This document shows positions 1-6,858 of a stretch of DNA of 8,675 bases, one piece after another. Both the position numbers and the translations under genes were made by a program. The notes under the pieces were generated by a model that did no database searches, was not told the DNA's origin, and saw only the letters and a list, made by a program, of their open reading frames with translations. Location of the stretch: the NCBI GenBank assembly GCA_002327985.1, contig DCVM01000017.1, forward strand, positions 366-9,040, written 5' to 3'. The stretch comes from Syntrophaceae bacterium UBA2188 (GTDB lineage Bacteria; Desulfobacterota; BSN033; UBA1163). Position 1 is the first letter of the stretch; each line of letters opens with the position of its first letter.

Positions 1-1213
1 CCGTCTCTTCGGGTTTGTTCCAGTAAGTCCTGACCATATGCTCAGAAGAGACCATTAACTCCCCGGGCTCACCATGAGGGACAGGTTCAAGCGTGTCGGG
101 GTCTACCAACTTCACCTCCTGAAGAGGGGTGACCTTGCCCGCACTTCCTGCTGGCGCCTGTTCCCCCATGGGTGTTAAAGACACACGACCACAGGTTTCT
201 GTTGCTCCGTACCCTTGGTAGATGGGCTGGCCAAACTTTTTGAGCCATCTCTCAGCCACCTCTGAAGGAAGCACGTCACCGCCGGAGAAACAGTATTTGA
301 GGGAGCTCAAATTGTAGTAATCTACTCGGTCATGTTCAAGAATCATACGGTACATGGCAGGAACACCAAAGAACGTTAAGACCTTATATTTTTCCACATG
401 GTCAAAGAGCCCATCCAGATTCACTCGTGGGAGTAACACCACCGTGTCTCCTGCAAGGATTCCTCCCAACCCTACCTGTTGACCAAGAATATGGAAAAGC
501 GGGCCTCCTTGAACAACAATATCTTTTCCCTTAGGAATAAACTGTTCACTGACTGCCCTCTGTTCCACCGCGCTTTCAAGAAATAAAATGTTTGTAAACG
601 GCACCCCCTTGGGAAGACCCGTGGTGCCGCCCGTGTAAAGCATTTCAACCATTTCTTCAGGCTCTGCCTTCAAGGATGGCAGGACGGAAACAGGGCCACC
701 TTTAAGCAGTTTTTTAAAACGAAAGATATTCCCTCCGGAATTAAACTTCCCAACCGGGATTTTGTTAAACCCTCTCCCGATCAGCCATTTCCACCAGGGA
801 AGAAGTTCAGCCAAATTGGTGACGATCACTCTCTTCAATTTGGTTTCAGGAAGAACTTGTGTAACGTATCCAAAGTTGGTATCCAGACAGAAGACGGTCT
901 CAGCTTCGCTGTCATTGCTCATATATTTAAGATCAATGGGTGTATAGATGGGTGAAATAGGAATGGCGATAACCCCGAGGCGCATTAAAGCAAGCCAAGT
1001 GATGACCCACTGTGGACAATTTGGGAGATAAAGAACAGCCTTATCTCCTTTGGCGATACCGAGACGATGTAAACTAACAGCCAGGCTCTCGGTCGCCTCC
1101 TGGAGTTGAGAAAAACTATATTTCACGCCCAAGTAGATGAGCGCCGGCTTCTCCGGATGATCCCGAGAGACTTTTTGGAATTGTTCGTAAATGGAAGAAA
1201 CGTTTGTTGTCAT
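1..1213 (-). CDS. Acyl-CoA synthetase / AMP-dependent acid-CoA ligase, C-terminus beyond window
   Basis: An ANL-superfamily adenylating enzyme, expected to activate a carboxylic acid with ATP and CoA to acyl-CoA in the cytoplasm. I translated 404 residues in one open frame. The phosphate-binding loop TGGTTGLPKG lies at residues 194-203, preceded by EMLY. A PLFHILG motif follows near residue 240. The A5 motif YQGYGATETCG is at 332-342, and the A7-like segment around GELMV...YWNKPEET is at the window edge. The missing part, probably 100-150 residues, includes the hinge and catalytic lysine of the C-terminal lid. The start ATG at 1213 is well bounded because an in-frame stop lies only two codons upstream (1217-1219); the Shine-Dalgarno is weak. 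It is downstream of livF on the same strand after a 146-bp repeat-bearing gap, so co-transcription with the transporter is likely but unproven. FadD-like or aromatic-acid ligase are both possible; the substrate cannot be read from sequence. Confidence 0.9.
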   Translation of the reverse strand, partial: MTTNVSSIYEQFQKVSRDHPEKPALIYLGVKYSFSQLQEATESLAVSLHRLGIAKGDKAVLYLPNCPQWVITWLALMRLGVIAIPISPIYTPIDLKYMSNDSEAETVFCLDTNFGYVTQVLPETKLKRVIVTNLAELLPWWKWLIGRGFNKIPVGKFNSGGNIFRFKKLLKGGPVSVLPSLKAEPEEMVEMLYTGGTTGLPKGVPFTNILFLESAVEQRAVSEQFIPKGKDIVVQGGPLFHILGQQVGLGGILAGDTVVLLPRVNLDGLFDHVEKYKVLTFFGVPAMYRMILEHDRVDYYNLSSLKYCFSGGDVLPSEVAERWLKKFGQPIYQGYGATETCGRVSLTPMGEQAPAGSAGKVTPLQEVKLVDPDTLEPVPHGEPGELMVSSEHMVRTYWNKPEET

Positions 1214-1239
1214 CGATCACTTAGCTAAAACAAGGTGAT

Positions 1240-1298
1240 GTTCAAAACTCCAATTTCCAAATCCCAAATTTCAAATAATTCCCAAGTTCCAATATCCA
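1240..1298. repeat. Degenerate TTGGGA/TTGGAA-type intergenic repeat
   Basis: Between livF and the ligase gene the plus strand runs through repeated variants of CCAATTTCC, CCAAATCCC, CCCAAATTTC and CCAAGTTCC, which on the minus strand read as TTGGGA/TTGGAA words. The units are irregular and do not form a precise tandem array. No promoter for the ligase is evident in it. Confidence 0.45.
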
Positions 1299-1304
1299 TT
1301 GACC

Positions 1305-1353
1305 CCCCTCACCCCATCCCTCTCCCCTAGGGGGAGAGGGGAAGGGTGAGGGG
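1305..1353. repeat. GC-rich palindromic repeat (CCCCTCACCC family)
   Basis: A near-perfect inverted repeat: outer arms CCCCTCACCC and GGGTGAGGGG, inner arms CCCTCTCCCC and GGGGAGAGGG, with small internal mismatches. It shares the CCCTCTCCCC core hairpin with the 149-bp repeat at 4172-4320. It lies six bases past the livF stop. A T-run follows on the plus strand only, so it does not look like an intrinsic terminator for the minus-strand operon, although the hairpin could slow transcription or protect the RNA 3' end. Confidence 0.75.
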
Positions 1354-1359
1354 ATTTTT

Positions 1360-2103
1360 TTACACTCCGAAATATGCCGCTTTCACTTCCGGGTTATTCA
1401 TTAATTCCTGTCCTGTTCCAGAGAGGACGTGTATCCCGTTCTCTATGACATACCCTCGATCAATAATGGGCAGAAGGGGCCTGGCGAACTGTTCCGTAAC
1501 CAGAATGGTGACCCCCTCCCCTCGAATCTGCTTGATGGCTCGTCTCAAATCCCGCTGGAGAACGGGAGAGAGCCCAAGCAAGGGCTCGTCCATCAGGAGG
1601 AGGCGGGGCTTGGTCATCAATGCCATGCCAATGGAGAGCATCTGTTGTTCTCCACCGCTACAGAACCCAGCCTTCCTTTTCTTTATCCCTTTCAAATGAA
1701 AAAAGACAGAGTAGACGAAATCGAAGGTTTTCTTTATCCCAGTATCTCTGCGAAGGTAGGCAGCAATTCTCAAATTTTCTTCGACACTGCTGTCAGGAAA
1801 GATCGGATGCCTTTCTCGACTTAAAACGATCCCCTTTTTAACCCTCTCGTCAGGTTCGGTGTTTGTAATATCCTCGCTTTCAAACCTCACCTCACCCAGC
1901 AGAGTAATTCTCTCGCCCCCTCTGCGGTCTTCTTTCCTTTTGATGTCAATCATCAAACCGGAGATCGTGTTCATCAAAGTCGTTTTTCCGGCGCTGTTTG
2001 AACCGAGAATACCGACAATCTCTTCCTTCCGGACCTCCAGACTGAGATCGTTGATGGCAAGGGAGTTTTCGAAAAAGACCATCAGGTTCTTTACCTCAAG
2101 CAT
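1360..2103 (-). CDS. livF: Liv-type ABC transporter ATP-binding protein LivF
   Basis: The second nucleotide-binding subunit of a HAAT-family importer, acting at the inner face of the membrane with LivG to power LivH/LivM. It has 247 residues; E. coli LivF has about 237. Walker A GSNSAGKTT is at 34-42, signature CSGGEQQ at 148-154, Walker B LLLMDEP at 168-174, and D-loop GLSP at 177-180. The switch position reads TEQ (Q205), as is usual in LivF where other ABC proteins have His. The tail ends in VKAAYFGV, the LivG/LivF family ending. A charged insert (about residues 53-67, rich in K, R, E, D) sits between the Walker A helix and the next strand. The Q-loop region reads SRERHPIFP instead of the common PEGRxIF. 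The frame extends to a TTG at 2127, but the ATG at 2103 fits the family N-terminus, has GAGGA upstream and sits one base after the livG stop, which implies translational coupling. Confidence 0.93.
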   Translation of the reverse strand: MLEVKNLMVFFENSLAINDLSLEVRKEEIVGILGSNSAGKTTLMNTISGLMIDIKRKEDRRGGERITLLGEVRFESEDITNTEPDERVKKGIVLSRERHPIFPDSSVEENLRIAAYLRRDTGIKKTFDFVYSVFFHLKGIKKRKAGFCSGGEQQMLSIGMALMTKPRLLLMDEPLLGLSPVLQRDLRRAIKQIRGEGVTILVTEQFARPLLPIIDRGYVIENGIHVLSGTGQELMNNPEVKAAYFGV

Positions 2104-2104
2104 C

Positions 2105-2860
2105 TCAGTCCTCGTCCTCACTCCCAAGATAGGCGGCTTTCACGGCCTCGTTTTCCATCATTGTACGAGGAGGCCCATCAGCAATTTTAGCGCCAAAATT
2201 GAGTGCAATAACTCGATGAGCAATCCGAAAAAGTTCTTTTAACCGATGCTCAACCATAATGATGCTAAGACCCTCCGCATTAAGTTTTTCGATAATGGGA
2301 AGAGTGCTTGCCACTTCTGACATGGACATCCCTGAAAAGAGTTCATCCAGAATGAGCAAATCGGGCCGAAGAGCTAAACAGCGTGCCAATTCCAGACGTT
2401 TCAAGTAACCGTGGGGAAGGCTTGAAGCTATTTTATAAGGTACAAAAGAATCGCGTTCAAAACCAACATCTTCCAGGAGATCAATCGCCACATCATCCCG
2501 ATCCCCGTATTTCCCTCCCCTCAATTTTTTAACCCGAGAGGAATATAAAGGGATGATGAGATTTTTGAAGGCAGACAACTGATAAAATGGCTTGACCATC
2601 TGGAAGGTCCGGGCAATCCCTAACTCAGCTATCTTGTAAGGCATTTTACCCGTAATATTCCTTCCCTGATAGATCACGGTCCCAGAATCCGGTTTCACGA
2701 AACCCGTCAGCAAATTGACCAGCGTCGTCTTCCCTGAGCCATTCGGCCCAATAATCCCGAGAAGTTCTCCTTCTTGCAATTCAAAACTCACCCGAACAAT
2801 GGCCGCCACTCCACCAAAATTCTTAGAGATATTCTCAACAGTCAAAATCGTCTTGTCCAT
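2105..2860 (-). CDS. livG: Liv-type ABC transporter ATP-binding protein LivG
   Basis: The first nucleotide-binding subunit of the importer, 251 residues, close to the usual LivG length of about 255. Walker A GPNGSGKTT is at 38-46, Q-loop RTFQMVKPF at 84-92 (Q87), Walker B LLILDE at 168-173, and switch histidine in MVEHR (H205). The tail VKAAYLG is followed by an acidic SEDED end. Two motifs depart from textbook ABC proteins: the signature reads LPHGYLKR (148-155) where LSxGQQRR is usual, and the residue after Walker B Glu is Leu (DEL) where Pro is usual, followed by FSGMSMSE in the D-loop. Both core catalytic residues K44 and E173 are present, so it should be active. It starts at ATG 2860 with no good Shine-Dalgarno. 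It follows livM after a 232-bp gap and abuts livF by one base. Confidence 0.94.
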   Translation of the reverse strand: MDKTILTVENISKNFGGVAAIVRVSFELQEGELLGIIGPNGSGKTTLVNLLTGFVKPDSGTVIYQGRNITGKMPYKIAELGIARTFQMVKPFYQLSAFKNLIIPLYSSRVKKLRGGKYGDRDDVAIDLLEDVGFERDSFVPYKIASSLPHGYLKRLELARCLALRPDLLILDELFSGMSMSEVASTLPIIEKLNAEGLSIIMVEHRLKELFRIAHRVIALNFGAKIADGPPRTMMENEAVKAAYLGSEDED

Positions 2861-3045
2861 AAATTGAAATTAACGTTTGTCGTTGTCGAAACTCGTATCG
2901 TTGCTCGATTGCCGATGCTGGAGGTTCGACTGTTCTTTATCACGCTTCGTTTTTCGAGCTTCGTACCTCGATACGAGCGTCGTCACCGGAGGCCCTTTTT
3001 TGTATTTGCAACTCGTAACCCAAACCGGCTTCACAACCATTGCCT
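2861..3045. other. livM-livG spacer, no gene seen
   Basis: A 185-bp stretch upstream of livG, rich in TCG/CGA words. It contains a 9-bp inverted pair CTCGTATCG (2892-2900) and CGATACGAG (2969-2977) and several near copies of CTCGAT/TTCGAG. I see no convincing open reading frame, promoter or Shine-Dalgarno for livG. It resembles degenerate repeat filler. Confidence 0.5.
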
Positions 3046-3095
3046 TAACCCCCCTTCATCCCCCCTTATGTTAAGGGGGGAATAGAGGGGGGTTA
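3046..3095. repeat. Palindromic repeat overlapping the livM stop codon
   Basis: Arms TAACCCCCC...CCCCCCTTA (3046-3068) and TTAAGGGGGG...GGGGGGTTA (3071-3095) pair around a tiny loop, with an internal mismatch where TTCAT faces AATAGA. The final TTA is the complement of the livM TAA stop codon, so the element sits exactly at the gene end. There is no downstream U-tract on the minus strand, so it is better read as a dispersed repeat or an RNA-stabilising hairpin than a terminator. Confidence 0.75.
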
Positions 3096-4103
3096 CCCCA
3101 CGTCCACCATTCTTTCGAATTGGTGATACTTTCTTCTTAAATAGTGAAAGATACCTTCAGGTAAACCCACTACGCAGATAATGAGAATGGCGGAGTAGAA
3201 GACCACTCTCAATGTTCCAACCGCACGAAGGGATTCAGAAAGAGGCATGAGTATGAAAGCACCTATGGTTGGACCTGCAAAGGTCCCCACTCCACCTAAA
3301 ACCGCAGCGGTTAAGGGTAAGATCGAATAATCCATTGCAAAGGCAGGCATTCCTACAAACCGATAGTAATGGGTCATGAAAGCGCCAGCAAATGCCCCTG
3401 CGATCCCGGCGATGAAAACAGCTTGAGCCTTAAACCAGTAGATGTTGATCGCTCCACTCATCACCGCCCGATCATTATCTCGGATTCCTTGCAGGACCAG
3501 CCCATAATCTTCATTGATCAATCTGCGAAAACCAAAAAGGCATATAAGCAGCGCAAAAACAGGTACATAAAGTTCCACCCATATATTAGGAAGAGGAGAA
3601 AGGGCGCTCATCCCTTCTGTGCCACCAAGAATTTTTGTCGTCTCAATAAATCGGGATAGGAGTAATGGCATCGTTAAAGTGACAATAGCAAAGTACACCC
3701 CTCTTAATCTCAAAACGGGAAGTAGCAATAAGGTGCTGAAAAGGGCGCCCCCTATAGTGCCCAGGGGGATGGTAAGAATGGGGGGAAGTTTAAAAGCAAA
3801 ATTTAAATAGCCTGTAATATAAGCCCCTGTGCCGAAGAAAAGGGCTTGACCTAATGAGATTAATCCCACTGAGGCCATTAAATCCCAGCTCAATGCGAGC
3901 AAGGCGATCATACAGGTAATCATCAAGACCTTTTCCCAATACAGTCCAATCACTCCTTGTAAGAGTGGAAGAATGAGCAGGATAGCGACGGGTAAGACTC
4001 TTGGGAAGAGCAGATACGATATTTCTTTGTAAGACGAAAGGGCAAAGATATCCTCACATCTCGCCTTAATCCCCCGATCCAACCTCTCTTTTCGGTATTT
4101 CAT
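3093..4103 (-). CDS. livM: Liv-type ABC transporter permease LivM
   Basis: An integral membrane subunit that with LivH forms the translocation path. It has 336 residues with a charged N-terminal extension of about 33 residues and then roughly eight to nine hydrophobic segments by eye. Family hallmarks are present: SLGQALFFGTGAY at 83-95, LRGVYFAIVTL at 133-143, GGTEG at 160-164, an ATPase-coupling loop GIRDNDRAVMSGAIN near 206-220, GGVGTFAGPTIGA at 270-282 and LPEGIF at 314-319. The ATG at 4103 has GAGGA five bases upstream, which supports the start. The stop codon at 3093-3095 is the last triplet of a palindromic repeat, so the repeat lies directly against the gene end. It is separated from livH by 304 bp of repeats, unusual for genes that are normally adjacent or overlapping. 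Confidence 0.94.
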   Translation of the reverse strand: MKYRKERLDRGIKARCEDIFALSSYKEISYLLFPRVLPVAILLILPLLQGVIGLYWEKVLMITCMIALLALSWDLMASVGLISLGQALFFGTGAYITGYLNFAFKLPPILTIPLGTIGGALFSTLLLLPVLRLRGVYFAIVTLTMPLLLSRFIETTKILGGTEGMSALSPLPNIWVELYVPVFALLICLFGFRRLINEDYGLVLQGIRDNDRAVMSGAINIYWFKAQAVFIAGIAGAFAGAFMTHYYRFVGMPAFAMDYSILPLTAAVLGGVGTFAGPTIGAFILMPLSESLRAVGTLRVVFYSAILIICVVGLPEGIFHYLRRKYHQFERMVDVG

Positions 4104-4135
4104 AGATCCTCAAACCTACGATAGACAGTGAACTA

Positions 4136-4155
4136 CCCCGCAGCAAGCTGCGGGG
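4136..4155. repeat. Perfect hairpin upstream of livM
   Basis: CCCCGCAGC and GCTGCGGGG form a 9-bp perfect stem with an AA loop. It lies about 33 bases before the livM start, in the leader of the livM transcript, and is not followed by a U-tract on either strand. It is probably a dispersed palindromic element. Whether it belongs to the adjacent 149-bp repeat cannot be decided because the other copy leaves the window. Confidence 0.7.
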
Positions 4156-4171
4156 CATCAAATTCTCTAAA

Positions 4172-4320
4172 AAACTTTCCTCCCCCTTGATGGGGGAGGA
4201 TTAAGGTGGGGGTGATGATAAGATCATTTCCCCCTCACCCTAACCCTCTCCCCCCAGGGGAGAGGGAGGCCATTCATCCCCCCAGCAGAGCTGAGGGGTA
4301 TTCTGGCATATTTTTATAAA
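4172..4320 (+). repeat. 149-bp inverted repeat, copy 1
   Basis: Base-for-base identical, by manual alignment, to the reverse complement of 8527-8675 (position pairs sum to 12847). It contains hairpin CCTCCCCC-TTGAT-GGGGGAGG (about 4179-4199), an unpaired bridge, hairpin CCCTCTCCCC/GGGGAGAGGG (about 4243-4267), and a CCCCCCAGC...GCTGAGGGG segment. It fills most of the 304-bp livH-livM gap. There is no coding potential. It looks like a composite palindromic intergenic element of the MITE or REP kind. Confidence 0.9.
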
Positions 4321-4329
4321 CGACAAACA

Positions 4330-4406
4330 GTTCATTGTTCATCGTTCATTGTTCATCGTTCATTGTTCCAGGTTCATGGTTCATGGTTCATCGTTCATAG
4401 TTGTTG
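4330..4406. repeat. 7-bp tandem repeat array, consensus GTTCATN
   Basis: Eleven consecutive heptamers in register: GTTCATT, GTTCATC, GTTCATT, GTTCATC, GTTCATT, GTTCCAG, GTTCATG, GTTCATG, GTTCATC, GTTCATA, then degenerate GTTGTTG. The last base varies while GTTCAT is nearly fixed. The array ends one base before the livH stop triplet (4408-4410). On the livH transcript each unit reads NATGAAC, so it repeats an ATG triplet in shifting frames. Confidence 0.85.
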
Positions 4407-4407
4407 T

Positions 4408-5280
4408 TCAGACCCTTTCCTCCAACTCCTTGAACTTCCCAAACAGGCCGGATGGTTTAATCGCAAGAACTAAGACGATTGCTGCCAGATAGACAACCAT
4501 CATCCATTCAGGCTTAAAGTATGTACCGGTGATGATTTGAGCATATCCGAGGATAAGGCTTGCTACCAGAATTCCCGGAACACTTTCCAGCCCTCCCACA
4601 ATGCCAACAGCCACAGCGATCAACAAGACTTCATATCCTGTATTGATTGAAATGATACCAAGGGGAAGAATGACAATGGCAGCGACAGAAGCCATGGCTG
4701 AACCAAAAGCCAAGCTCAGTGCAGCGGTCCAATCTGACTTGATCCCCAGGGAGATTGCTGTTCGCTCATTCTGTGCAATCCCTCGGAAGGCTAAACCTAT
4801 TCTTGTGTAGTGGGTAAAGAAATAAAGAAAGAGAACCAATCCCAATCCAATTCCAATGATGAAGAGCCGCTGATAATCGAGAGGGACGCCGACGATCATG
4901 ATCGTCCCTTTTTTTAGGTAAGGAAGCGTAAACTCATAGGTCACGAATCCCATCCAGCGGAAGAGTTCAAGTATTCCAACCCCCAAAGCGAAGGTAGCAA
5001 TGACCTCGGACAGTGGTATTCCCCGCACTCTTAAAAGAATAACCCAGTAAGTAACAAATCCCAAAAGTCCGACAACACCTATGGTCACAATGATCGCCAG
5101 AACAAGAGGAAAGTTGAGATAGTTGAGGAGCATCCAAACAATGAATCCGCTCAAGATATAAAATCCTCCATAGGCAAAGTTCGCCACCCCGCTAATACCG
5201 AAAGTCAGGCTGAAGCCCATGGCGATCAGCGCTAAGATAACGCTATTCACTAAACCATAGATAATGATGCTGGGTATCAT
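4408..5280 (-). CDS. livH: Liv-type ABC transporter permease LivH
   Basis: The second membrane subunit, 290 residues, a normal LivH length, almost entirely hydrophobic with about eight membrane segments by eye. Hallmarks: the N-terminal block GLVNSVILALIAMGFSLTFG (9-28), NFAYG at 34-38, the cytoplasmic coupling loop FRGIAQNERTAISLGI at 165-180, GIVGGLESVPG at 226-236 and the C-terminal IKPSGLFG at 274-281. It starts at ATG 5280 with only a weak GGAA upstream. The stop (4408-4410) touches a 7-bp tandem array. livK lies 207 bp upstream, with a rho-independent terminator and an inverted-repeat leader in between, so livH is probably expressed by read-through from livK or from a separate weak promoter. 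Confidence 0.95.
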   Translation of the reverse strand: MIPSIIIYGLVNSVILALIAMGFSLTFGISGVANFAYGGFYILSGFIVWMLLNYLNFPLVLAIIVTIGVVGLLGFVTYWVILLRVRGIPLSEVIATFALGVGILELFRWMGFVTYEFTLPYLKKGTIMIVGVPLDYQRLFIIGIGLGLVLFLYFFTHYTRIGLAFRGIAQNERTAISLGIKSDWTAALSLAFGSAMASVAAIVILPLGIISINTGYEVLLIAVAVGIVGGLESVPGILVASLILGYAQIITGTYFKPEWMMVVYLAAIVLVLAIKPSGLFGKFKELEERV

Positions 5281-5300
5281 ATTTCCAAAAATGGTTTTTC

Positions 5301-5375
5301 GGTTAAGGTTAGGAGGCCCGTTTGGTGTAAGGTGGAGGGGTTAGGTCCATGTGTTTGAACACCAAAAACTTAACC
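5301..5375. other. Interrupted inverted repeat in the livH leader
   Basis: GGTTAAG (5301-5307) pairs with CTTAACC (5369-5375), and TTTGGTGT (5321-5328) pairs with ACACCAAA (5359-5366), giving a two-part stem with a 13-base bulge on one side and a 30-base loop. It sits between the terminator after livK and the livH start. It could be an RNA structure affecting livH expression or just another decayed repeat. Confidence 0.4.
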
Positions 5376-5439
5376 CTATGACGATACGGGCATCATTACC
5401 TTGACCGTTGGACGAAGATTTTATTTTCAAGCTAATAAA

Positions 5440-5470
5440 AGGGGCGACCTTTTATCAGAAGATCGCCCCT
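5440..5470 (-). terminator. Rho-independent terminator after livK
   Basis: On the minus strand AGGGGCGATCTT (5470-5459), a 7-base loop and AAGGTCGCCCCT (5451-5440) form a 12-bp stem with one G-U pair, followed by TTTATTAG. It begins 17 bases past the livK stop and lies before livH. In Liv-type operons such a site would give more binding protein than membrane and ATPase subunits through partial read-through. Confidence 0.75.
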
Positions 5471-5487
5471 AAAAGCCTATTTAGATT

Positions 5488-6768
5488 TTATTTCACATAA
5501 GCAGGACGCTGAATCTTCCCTTCTGCCACTATATCTGGATAGATCACGACTCTCTTTCCAGGCTTTACCCATTGGAAACCTACGCCCAAAGCTGTTTCTT
5601 TTGGATCTACGCCGTAGGCGACCTGGTGATCTTTCCCAAATCTTATCCTCCCAACAACTCCTTGCATATCTGTTTGCTCAAGAGCTTTGACCACTGCATC
5701 GGGTTCAACGGTCTTGGCACGCTCAAACGCATTGGCCAAAATATAAATCGAGTCATAGCTCGGTCCCGGACCATGACCGGAGAGTTCGGTTCTGGCTTTC
5801 TCTCCCCATCTTTTGCCATAATTTTGATTGAATTCCACTGATTTTGGCACTGCCTTCACCGGAATGGGCCCGACTTCATATACCATGTTTATCATCCCAT
5901 CCACTTCGCCTTCAAATACCCCCCAGGCATTTTCACAGGAAACTGGGCTGATGAAACCGGAAAGCATCGCAGGAATTTGCATTGCACGAGCCTGCTTCAG
6001 CAAAATTCCACTCTGGGGCATGTCAAATATGGGCACAATGACTTGGGCATTTTGAGCCCTTGCTTTAATCAGAGAAGGAGAAAAGTCGGAAGCCCCTGTT
6101 GCATAAGTATCAAAAGCCGCCACTTCCCAAGCGTTCCCCTTCAGCCACCCCTGAAGACCTTGACCGGTTGCCTTAGCCCACAATACATCTTGTGTAATAA
6201 TATATGCCTTGTTGGTTAAGCCAAACTCTTTTCTAATAAATCCCATCACTCCGCCCAGATAACTAGCCAGCTGAGGAGCATTCAAGCAGTTACGAAATAT
6301 ATATTTGTATTTGTCATATTCCTCCGAAACCTTTTTTTGTAAAAGAGGAGTCATAGCAATACAGCAAATATAGGGCAGTTTATATTTTGAGATAAGGTCC
6401 ATCGTTGCCAAAAGAACCTCGGATCGGAAATTTCCCAATGCGATCGCATGAGGTTTCTTCTCAAGGATGAGTTTTTCTGCAGCTGTCAAGGCATCATGTA
6501 CAGGAATCCCAGGTTCGTGTTCCCTCGTGTCGATTGAATAGGCTTCGATCTTGTGCTTTGTACTTCCTACCTGCACTCCACCTTTTGCATTGATCTCCTC
6601 CACAGCCATCTGGATGGCCATCCATCCATCCCTACCTTCAATTGAACCCAGGGCAGTCGGAACGCCTATGACAATAGGCTGACCGGGCTTAAGCTGGGCA
6701 TGTGAGGTAAAAGGAAAACTCATTAAGAACACCAAAACCAGAAAACCAAAAAATATTCCCTTTTTCAT
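5488..6768 (-). CDS. livK: Periplasmic substrate-binding protein LivK-type (Peripla_BP_6)
   Basis: The solute receptor of the importer, a type I periplasmic binding protein of 426 residues including the signal peptide; somewhat longer than E. coli LivJ/LivK (about 367-369). The N-terminus has MKKG, a hydrophobic core (about 5-20) and SHA before Q25, a good signal peptidase I site. There is no lipobox cysteine, so it should be soluble in the periplasm. Family blocks: PIVIGVPTALGS at 31-42, AVEEINAKGG at 55-64, ASDFSPSLIKARAQNAQVIV at 226-245, YDSIYILANAFERA at 338-351 and GRIRFGKD at 373-380. Where amino acid binders usually have a G-x-x-x-S-S ligand loop it reads GNFRSE (112-117), which hints at a different ligand such as an organic acid; inference. 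The open frame runs up to a GTG at 6870, but ATG 6768 has a perfect AAAGGAGG eight bases upstream and the signal peptide. Confidence 0.93.
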   Translation of the reverse strand: MKKGIFFGFLVLVFLMSFPFTSHAQLKPGQPIVIGVPTALGSIEGRDGWMAIQMAVEEINAKGGVQVGSTKHKIEAYSIDTREHEPGIPVHDALTAAEKLILEKKPHAIALGNFRSEVLLATMDLISKYKLPYICCIAMTPLLQKKVSEEYDKYKYIFRNCLNAPQLASYLGGVMGFIRKEFGLTNKAYIITQDVLWAKATGQGLQGWLKGNAWEVAAFDTYATGASDFSPSLIKARAQNAQVIVPIFDMPQSGILLKQARAMQIPAMLSGFISPVSCENAWGVFEGEVDGMINMVYEVGPIPVKAVPKSVEFNQNYGKRWGEKARTELSGHGPGPSYDSIYILANAFERAKTVEPDAVVKALEQTDMQGVVGRIRFGKDHQVAYGVDPKETALGVGFQWVKPGKRVVIYPDIVAEGKIQRPAYVK

Positions 6769-6776
6769 AACCCCAT

Positions 6777-6784
6777 CCTCCTTT
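6777..6784 (-). promoter_or_regulatory. Strong Shine-Dalgarno of livK
   Basis: AAAGGAGG on the minus strand, eight bases before ATG 6768. This full match decides the livK start over the upstream in-frame GTG at 6870 and predicts high translation, as expected for a binding protein made in excess. Confidence 0.85.
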
Positions 6785-6811
6785 AAAAAAGATTTAGAAA
6801 AGTGGCCATTA

Positions 6812-6839
6812 ATATTACAAAATTTGGGACTTTTGTCAA
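6812..6839 (-). promoter_or_regulatory. Sigma70-type promoter of the liv operon
   Basis: Minus strand: -35 TTGACA (6839-6834, full consensus), a 16-base spacer, and -10 TAATAT (6817-6812, four of six). Transcription would begin near 6805, giving a leader of about 37 bases that contains the strong Shine-Dalgarno. The REP pair ends about 20 bases upstream of the -35. Confidence 0.7.
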
Positions 6840-6858
6840 CAGTTAAAAAGGCCAACTG

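Noticed and set aside
1305..1361. Terminator for livF from the hairpin and T-run
   Set aside because: The T-run follows the hairpin on the plus strand, the wrong direction for the minus-strand operon.
1346..1699. Plus-strand reading frames over livF (1346-1699, 1429-1824)
   Set aside because: They are shadows of the conserved ABC ATPase on the other strand.
2104..2127. LivF start at TTG 2127
   Set aside because: It adds eight residues absent from the family and overlaps livG; ATG 2103 has GAGGA upstream.
4330..4406. CRISPR array
   Set aside because: The units are 7 bp with no spacers; it is a simple tandem repeat.
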